From Corynebacterium propinquum DSM 44285 (GTDB lineage Bacteria > Actinomycetota > Actinomycetes > Mycobacteriales > Mycobacteriaceae): a stretch of 52,077 nt of DNA. A program made the translations under genes and the position numbers. Below, piece after piece: positions 48,267-52,077 of the stretch. The notes beneath the pieces are model-generated. The model did not search any database and had not been told where the DNA came from. It saw only the letters and a list, made by a program, of their open reading frames with translations. Within the stretch, counting starts at the first letter, position 1; each line of letters begins with the position of its first letter. The stretch is taken from positions 1 to 52,077 of the forward strand of contig NZ_AQXC01000014.1 of NCBI RefSeq assembly GCF_000375525.1, read 5' to 3'.

Positions 48267-48646
48267 CGTGTTTTACCCATTCTTCGTTCATGCTTTGCTA
48301 CAACGCGGTCCCCTAAAAAGACTAGGACGGCAAAAATAGTAATCCCCAAAAACAAGCTGCAACTAAAAACTACACCCGCATAACTGTTTGCGGTAAAAAT
48401 CACTATTTCATTAACTACCGCAGCCAAGCTAAAATAGACAGCTAACGATGTAAAGTACGGCGACATTGCCCTATGGGCCATCACCCAGTTTTCTTTTGAA
48501 CTCAACACACGCGGCGTAAGTATGCCGGGCAAGGAAGTATAAGTTAACGATTTATACTCACCTTTGGGGGACTCTTTCGCGATAAAAAATGTAAAAACCC
48601 CTAAAACCGAGAATGTTACTAGCGTAAAAACTGCAGATGTTATCAA
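48263..48646 (-). CDS. sdpI: SdpI-family membrane protein, probable immunity protein
   Basis: The protein is 127 aa from a TTG at 48646; AAGGAG lies six bases before it. The open frame reaches 48667, but that extension would put the ribosome binding site inside the gene. There are three or four hydrophobic helices. After the first comes the SdpI-family motif: TPRVLSSKENWVMAHR, matching the pattern R/TP..L.S.E.W..AHR that precedes the second helix in SdpI/YhfL proteins. In Bacillus subtilis SdpI confers immunity to the SDP peptide. Here it sits directly after sdpB, with 24 bases between, and is coupled to the protease gene. It is shorter than B. subtilis SdpI (about 207 aa). Confidence 0.7.
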   Translation of the reverse strand: MITSAVFTLVTFSVLGVFTFFIAKESPKGEYKSLTYTSLPGILTPRVLSSKENWVMAHRAMSPYFTSLAVYFSLAAVVNEIVIFTANSYAGVVFSCSLFLGITIFAVLVFLGDRVVAKHERRMGKTR

Positions 48647-48670
48647 TTTTCGCTCCTTAAGGACCAAGAG

Positions 48671-49606
48671 TTAGTGTGCTACCAATTCAGTTTCACAATT
48701 ACGGAACCTATCCCCCGTTAATCCATCATTCAATTTGGACGATTTTACCACGCCAAGGTAAAGGATTAGAGCACCGCTCATAATAATAGAAAAGCTCACC
48801 AACCCCATAATGAGGGCAATTCCTAGATGGAAAATAATCCCGGCGATCATCAACCTCCGCTTTGTCCTCCCCTGAGATAACCAACCAAAAGCGAGCATAA
48901 ATTCGAGCAGCAGCGTTCCCCAAGTAATTAGCACTACAAACCACGGACTATTGGTAAAAAGGGAAAATATTTGTTGCCTTATTCCTACGGCTCCAAAGTT
49001 GGGATCGGATGCCCAATAGTAGATTGCGGTGCCTTCCAGCCATTCATCAACAGCTAGCTTCTCTACTGCGGCAAAGAAGTAAACGATAGACATTTGAATC
49101 CAGATGACAATTAGGCCAGTGAAACGGACCCCCGACCCAAACTCGGGCCATTGCATAAAGCGGTCGAAACTAATTCCCCTTTTCATCCATTGATTCCATC
49201 GCCAGTCAAGGAGTCCTATCGGCATCATAATGATTGCGAGATTGGAGGCCAGCTGGTCGCCCCCTTCAGGAATGGCCAATGTAGCCTGCAAGCTCCACGC
49301 TGCATAAGCAAAAGGAATGGCAGTGAGTGCTGGGAACGCCCCAAAAACTACTAGTAAAAACGTCAGTACTGCAATCCATCTACCAGCTTCAAATCCAAAT
49401 AAACAGAAGAGTGTTTGATCTAAGATCTCTCCGGTCCCACAACGCCCCATTGGAAACCTAGTGTCATCAGGAGCAAATAAAATCGAGCTCCCATCCATGC
49501 TTACGGTTAGCAGTAGACCCAATGCTACTAGTGATCGACCAATGCCATAAGCACCGGAAAATGTCGAATCAGCTAGGCTCTTTATATACATTCTCACTCT
49601 AATCAC
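48671..49606 (-). CDS. sdpB: SdpB-family (HTTM domain) membrane protein
   Basis: The 311-aa polytopic membrane protein has about seven helices and the HTTM/gamma-carboxylase-like fold that SdpB shares. Typical elements are GIGRSLVALGLLLTVSMDG with the polar residues after it, FPALTAIPFAYAAWSLQ, LLDWRWNQWMKRG, IVIWIQMSIVYFFAAVEKL, and ELLEFMLAFGW-like LLLEFMLAFGW. In B. subtilis SdpB is needed with SdpA to turn secreted SdpC into the active SDP peptide. The length matches (about 320 aa). The GTG at 49606 overlaps the sdpA stop; GTG 49597 or ATG 49591 are alternative starts. HTTM proteins also occur outside Sdp systems, but SdpA and SdpC next door decide the call. Confidence 0.8.
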   Translation of the reverse strand: MIRVRMYIKSLADSTFSGAYGIGRSLVALGLLLTVSMDGSSILFAPDDTRFPMGRCGTGEILDQTLFCLFGFEAGRWIAVLTFLLVVFGAFPALTAIPFAYAAWSLQATLAIPEGGDQLASNLAIIMMPIGLLDWRWNQWMKRGISFDRFMQWPEFGSGVRFTGLIVIWIQMSIVYFFAAVEKLAVDEWLEGTAIYYWASDPNFGAVGIRQQIFSLFTNSPWFVVLITWGTLLLEFMLAFGWLSQGRTKRRLMIAGIIFHLGIALIMGLVSFSIIMSGALILYLGVVKSSKLNDGLTGDRFRNCETELVAH

Positions 49607-50165
49607 AATTCACTTTCACAAAGAGGTATTTAATATCATTCCCATTTGCAAACCCGGATTGGCTATAAGCCCATGGATTGGGTTTTTGCTGAGTGATTAG
49701 AGAGGGTCCGCAAATTGTCTTGATGGGATAGTCGTTATTAACTTCTATGGGATTTTTATCTTTGACAGAGTTCAAACAATCATCACGACTGGTGGATAGA
49801 CACGTCTTCCAATTCTCCGACTTGGGCCCTCCAACATGCGTTAATAGCTTAGCGAGTTCCAACCCCCTAAGCCGCGATCGTCTACTTGCACCAAAATAGT
49901 TTGTCGAAGACGCGTTAGCCACGTCGTCCGCTAACCATTTTCGGTCAGAACCTAGTTTGTAAAAATTCAATCTTTCTTCTTGAGGGTCCTTCGTGAAGAA
50001 ACCCCACCCCTGGGGCACAATAGCAGTAAGCTTTTCTTTTTCGATAAATGAAACGGAGCTACGGACGGGCGAATAAGGCAGAAGGGAAAGGATCACGACC
50101 ATGCAAAGAAAAAATACACTAATCATCCAAATACTAAGTGCAGTTCTTTCAATTAACTTGCTCAT
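49599..50165 (-). CDS. sdpA: SdpA-family antimicrobial-peptide maturation protein
   Basis: The 188-aa protein has one N-terminal membrane helix (ALSIWMISVFFLCMVVILSL) and an extracytoplasmic domain carrying the SdpA hallmark VPQGWGFFTKDPQEERL shortly after it. Cysteines in WKTCLSTSRDDC and TICGPS suggest disulfides. In B. subtilis SdpA acts with SdpB in making the mature SDP toxin. ATG 50165 follows AAGGAG with a nine-base spacer, so the longer frame from GTG 50195 is less likely. It starts 43 bases after the sdpC stop and overlaps sdpB by 8 bases. Confidence 0.82.
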   Translation of the reverse strand: MSKLIERTALSIWMISVFFLCMVVILSLLPYSPVRSSVSFIEKEKLTAIVPQGWGFFTKDPQEERLNFYKLGSDRKWLADDVANASSTNYFGASRRSRLRGLELAKLLTHVGGPKSENWKTCLSTSRDDCLNSVKDKNPIEVNNDYPIKTICGPSLITQQKPNPWAYSQSGFANGNDIKYLFVKVNCD

Positions 50166-50208
50166 TAATCTTTTCTCCTTCTGGCTTTCACCCAAAATAG
50201 TGGTTGGA

Positions 50209-50898
50209 TTACGTAGTTTTTAGTTCGTGAGCCAGAGTTGCGATCATTGTCTGTCGCTGCAAGGGTGCGTTCTCTTCAGAGACCGGGCTCCAGGTTTTAT
50301 CAGGCCCCCATAGGGCTGCGTAGACGTTAATTGCGGCCCCAACATTGATCACAGCACCATAGTTCCAGGCCAAAGCAACAGTCCAAACGCAGCCACCTAC
50401 ACCGATTGAACAGGCTTGAGGGGTCATTTCACCTTGTTCTGCATTCTCAGGATATGCAGTCTTCACGTACTGTTTAATATCTTCTTGGCCTCGAGTAATA
50501 GCACGCTCAACAGATACCGGGTTCCCGCTAGTCATTTCTTTGGCGTACTTGGCAAAGTATTCAGGATCCTTTTCCTGGAGGGCATCCATGGTCTCCGTCG
50601 CAAAACGTGTATTTGCTTCCTCATCGAAATCAGGAGACTCCCTAATATCTTGTACCAATGTCAGGTTTTTAGCTTTCTCTCCCACCATGAAATGTACTGC
50701 GGAGAAGATCTCTTTACCTTGCTGAGTCTTCTTAGATTCATCAGTTGTCTGATCTTGTGAATCGGACGAAGAATCCCCTCCATGGTTGAAGATACCGCTG
50801 GAACCGAGCGCTGATGAATGGGCAGATGATACTGCGGGAGTTGCTGCCACGACTGCAACAATCAAACAACTCAGAAGTTTGATTTCTTTATTTTTCAT
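50209..50898 (-). CDS. sdpC: SdpC-family antimicrobial peptide precursor
   Basis: The 229-aa precursor has a signal peptide (LLSCLIVAVVAATPAVSSA, cleavage near residue 26) and a polar Asp/Ser-rich stretch. The SdpC-type pro-region follows (GKEIFSAVHFMVGEKAKNL, then ESPDFDEEANTRFATE). At residues about 160-198 is a hydrophobic segment opening with two cysteines, C163 and C170 (QACSIGVGGCVW), then TVALAWNYGAVINVGAAINV and AALWG. B. subtilis SdpC likewise yields a roughly 42-residue hydrophobic peptide with a disulfide between two close cysteines, which collapses the proton motive force of sensitive cells. The gene heads the operon sdpC-sdpA-sdpB-sdpI-protease. AGGGAAG lies about 10 bases before ATG 50898. 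Confidence 0.8.
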   Translation of the reverse strand: MKNKEIKLLSCLIVAVVAATPAVSSAHSSALGSSGIFNHGGDSSSDSQDQTTDESKKTQQGKEIFSAVHFMVGEKAKNLTLVQDIRESPDFDEEANTRFATETMDALQEKDPEYFAKYAKEMTSGNPVSVERAITRGQEDIKQYVKTAYPENAEQGEMTPQACSIGVGGCVWTVALAWNYGAVINVGAAINVYAALWGPDKTWSPVSEENAPLQRQTMIATLAHELKTT

Positions 50899-50982
50899 AT
50901 TCCGATTCTTCCCTAGTGAACTGCTTTACACGAAAGCTACCAAAAACACGGATCAGAACTTAATGTCTTCCTGTCCATGGAG

Positions 50983-51019
50983 CCCTTGAATGTTATCCAA
51001 GCCACAGCAGAAAAATCAA
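50983..51019 (-). promoter_or_regulatory. possible promoter of the sdp operon
   Basis: On the minus strand, TTGATT (51014-51019) and TAACAT (50990-50995) are spaced by 18 bases in AT-rich sequence, giving a start near 50983 and a leader of about 85 bases before sdpC. This is pattern matching only. It lies between sdpC and the right-hand IS256 copy, so the operon has its own promoter space. Confidence 0.35.
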
Positions 51020-51109
51020 GTCTGCATAGGTGGTGTATGAGTTCTTTCAAATCGTCGGTGATCTGTTAGCAAAGATCGGGTCCGGCACGGGCCTGAGTGT
51101 GGTTGGTCA

Positions 51110-51203
51110 TTAGGCTGCAATCTCCTTGCCTACCGGGGTGGTTGTGTCGGCGTCGATGACATCGGCTACGATCAACTCCTTAGTTTGCTCTAGACTTGTC
51201 AAC
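51110..51203 (-). pseudogene. 3' remnant of an unknown ORF cut by the IS256-family copy
   Basis: Immediately inside the IS256 terminal repeat the minus strand reads TSLEQTKELIVADVIDAD, then TTTPVGKEIAA and a TAA at 51110-51112. The stop overlaps an ATG (TAATGA) that opens a 14-codon frame. It looks like the last 29 codons of a real gene and the relic start of a next one, interrupted when the IS inserted. I do not recognise the protein. Confidence 0.4.
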
Positions 51204-52077
51204 GGAGCGTGTCAAGTTGTTTGTGTGTGGGGATGATTTCTTAGAGGTATTTATTGAAGCGGTCGGGGTAGGCCACAGCCATTTGGTTGATGGCTTGTTT
51301 CCAACCGGAAACTCGGGCTCCTTCCATGAGTCTTCCGGCTGTCGCCGAGACTCGTTTGCCCTGCTTCGCCCTCTTTGCAGCTCGTTTATCTTCAATGTTG
51401 CAGATCATCAACCACAACGTCTTCAGTGCTGATTCATCGTTGGTGAACTGCACCCTATTGCGGGTGGCTTTTCGCAGCTCATTGTTCATCGATTCAATGG
51501 AATTCGTCGTATAGATTACCTTGCGGGCTGCCGGAGGAAACTGCAAAAACGGGACGAACCGCCCCCACGCGTCGCGCCAGACCTTCACGGGCCTGGGGTA
51601 TTTCTCGCCAAGCTCAGAGGATGCGAACTCAGCCAGTGCTGCAGCAGCACTGGACTCATCAGGGGCGGTATAAACCTTCTTCAGTGCTGCTGACACGGTC
51701 TTACGGTCCCCGTAAGCTACCCACCGGTTAGCTGCACGAATAAGATGCACCACACAGGTTTGCACCATCGAACCTGGCCAGGTTGCCTCTACTGCTTCAG
51801 GTAGGCCTTTCAGCCCGTCGCAGCAGACAATGAAGACGTCTTTAACCCCACGATTAGCCAGGTTAGAGCACACTTGTGCCCAAAACGACGCGCCTTCTTC
51901 TTTAGCTATCCACAAGCCCAGAATGTGTTTGATTCCGTCAACATCAACGCCGATGGCCATATAGGCAGACTTGTTGACTACACGTCCACCATCACGGACT
52001 TTGATACGCAACGCGTCAAGGAAGATCACGGGGTAGAACTCATCTAACTGGCGGTTTTGCCACACCATGACTTCATC
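51204..52077 (-). mobile_element. IS256-family insertion sequence, 3' part (continues beyond the window)
   Basis: The outer terminal repeat is at 51204-51232 (starts GGAGCGTGTCAAGTTGT). It matches 44084-44112, the end of the left IS256 copy, at 24 of 29 positions and faces inward the same way, so the two copies are in opposite orientation around the sdp island. The transposase gene fills the remainder to the window edge. Confidence 0.85.
51241..52077 (-). CDS. IS256-family (mutator) transposase, C-terminal part (5' partial)
   Basis: The frame is open to the window edge, giving the last 278 residues. The catalytic acids are visible in FYPVIFLDALRIKVRDGG (first D), IVCCDGLKGLPEAVEA (second D) and YTTNSIESMNNELRKATRNR (E). 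The C-terminal region with VSGWKQAINQMAVAYPDRF is intact. The overlap with the left copy (DEVMVWQNRQLDEFYPVIFL here, DEVMIWQNRQLNEFYPVIFL there) shows related but not identical elements. This copy may be functional; its 5' half is outside the window. Confidence 0.93.
   Translation of the reverse strand, partial: DEVMVWQNRQLDEFYPVIFLDALRIKVRDGGRVVNKSAYMAIGVDVDGIKHILGLWIAKEEGASFWAQVCSNLANRGVKDVFIVCCDGLKGLPEAVEATWPGSMVQTCVVHLIRAANRWVAYGDRKTVSAALKKVYTAPDESSAAAALAEFASSELGEKYPRPVKVWRDAWGRFVPFLQFPPAARKVIYTTNSIESMNNELRKATRNRVQFTNDESALKTLWLMICNIEDKRAAKRAKQGKRVSATAGRLMEGARVSGWKQAINQMAVAYPDRFNKYL

Noticed and set aside
48671..49606. Vitamin K-dependent gamma-carboxylase-like enzyme
   Set aside because: The HTTM fold is shared, but the large lumenal catalytic domain is absent and the neighbours encode SdpA and SdpC, so SdpB is the better call.

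Overview
The window is a stretch of Corynebacterium chromosome. The species cannot be read from the sequence. The assignment rests on a complete mycolic-acid/arabinogalactan locus (accD4, pks13, fadD32, Culp6-type cutinase, two mycolyltransferases, ubiA, PAP2 phosphatase, glfT2, glf), an mmpL3-type mycolate transporter cluster, corynebacterial LGFP repeats and GTP-dependent PEP carboxykinase. No tRNA, rRNA or CRISPR array was seen.

Layout. 1-2.9 kb: tail of an IS6-family transposase, an mtrP-like methyltransferase, three small membrane proteins of unknown role, and an orphan IS3-type end. 2.9-11.4 kb: pckG with its terminator, then the + strand group trmB, NYN protein, mmpL3, UPF0104-type membrane protein, DUF3054, then a convergent RarD-type transporter. 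11.7-12.2 kb: two tiny coupled membrane ORFs. 12.2-30.7 kb: the mycolate/galactan locus on the minus strand. AftB, normally between ubiA and the mycolyltransferases, is missing. 31-44 kb: PGRP-type amidase, the serS-plsC-HAD-glpK operon, septum-formation protein, zincin, histidine phosphatase, pheA, an orphan RHH antitoxin beside a toxin stump, an amidase and an LCP ligase.

44.1-52.1 kb is an accessory island bounded by insertion sequences. It starts with a broken IS256-family copy cut by an IS21-family element, whose istA carries two in-frame TGA codons, followed by a decayed IS3 copy. It ends with a second IS256-family copy in opposite orientation that runs off the window. Between them lies a compact minus-strand operon that reads as an SdpC-type antimicrobial peptide system: sdpC (toxin precursor), sdpA and sdpB (maturation), sdpI (immunity), plus a secreted trypsin-like serine protease translationally coupled to sdpI. 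The Sdp system is known from Bacillus; the corynebacterial setting and the attached protease are what make this the most interesting part of the window.

How the genes work together: AccD4, FadD32 and Pks13 build the mycolate and load it on trehalose; MmpL3 with MtrP and neighbours moves it across the membrane; the Ag85-type enzymes attach it to arabinan made from UbiA/PAP2-derived decaprenyl-phospho-arabinose on the Glf/GlfT2 galactan; the LCP protein and the PGRP-type amidase act at the wall where that polymer meets peptidoglycan.
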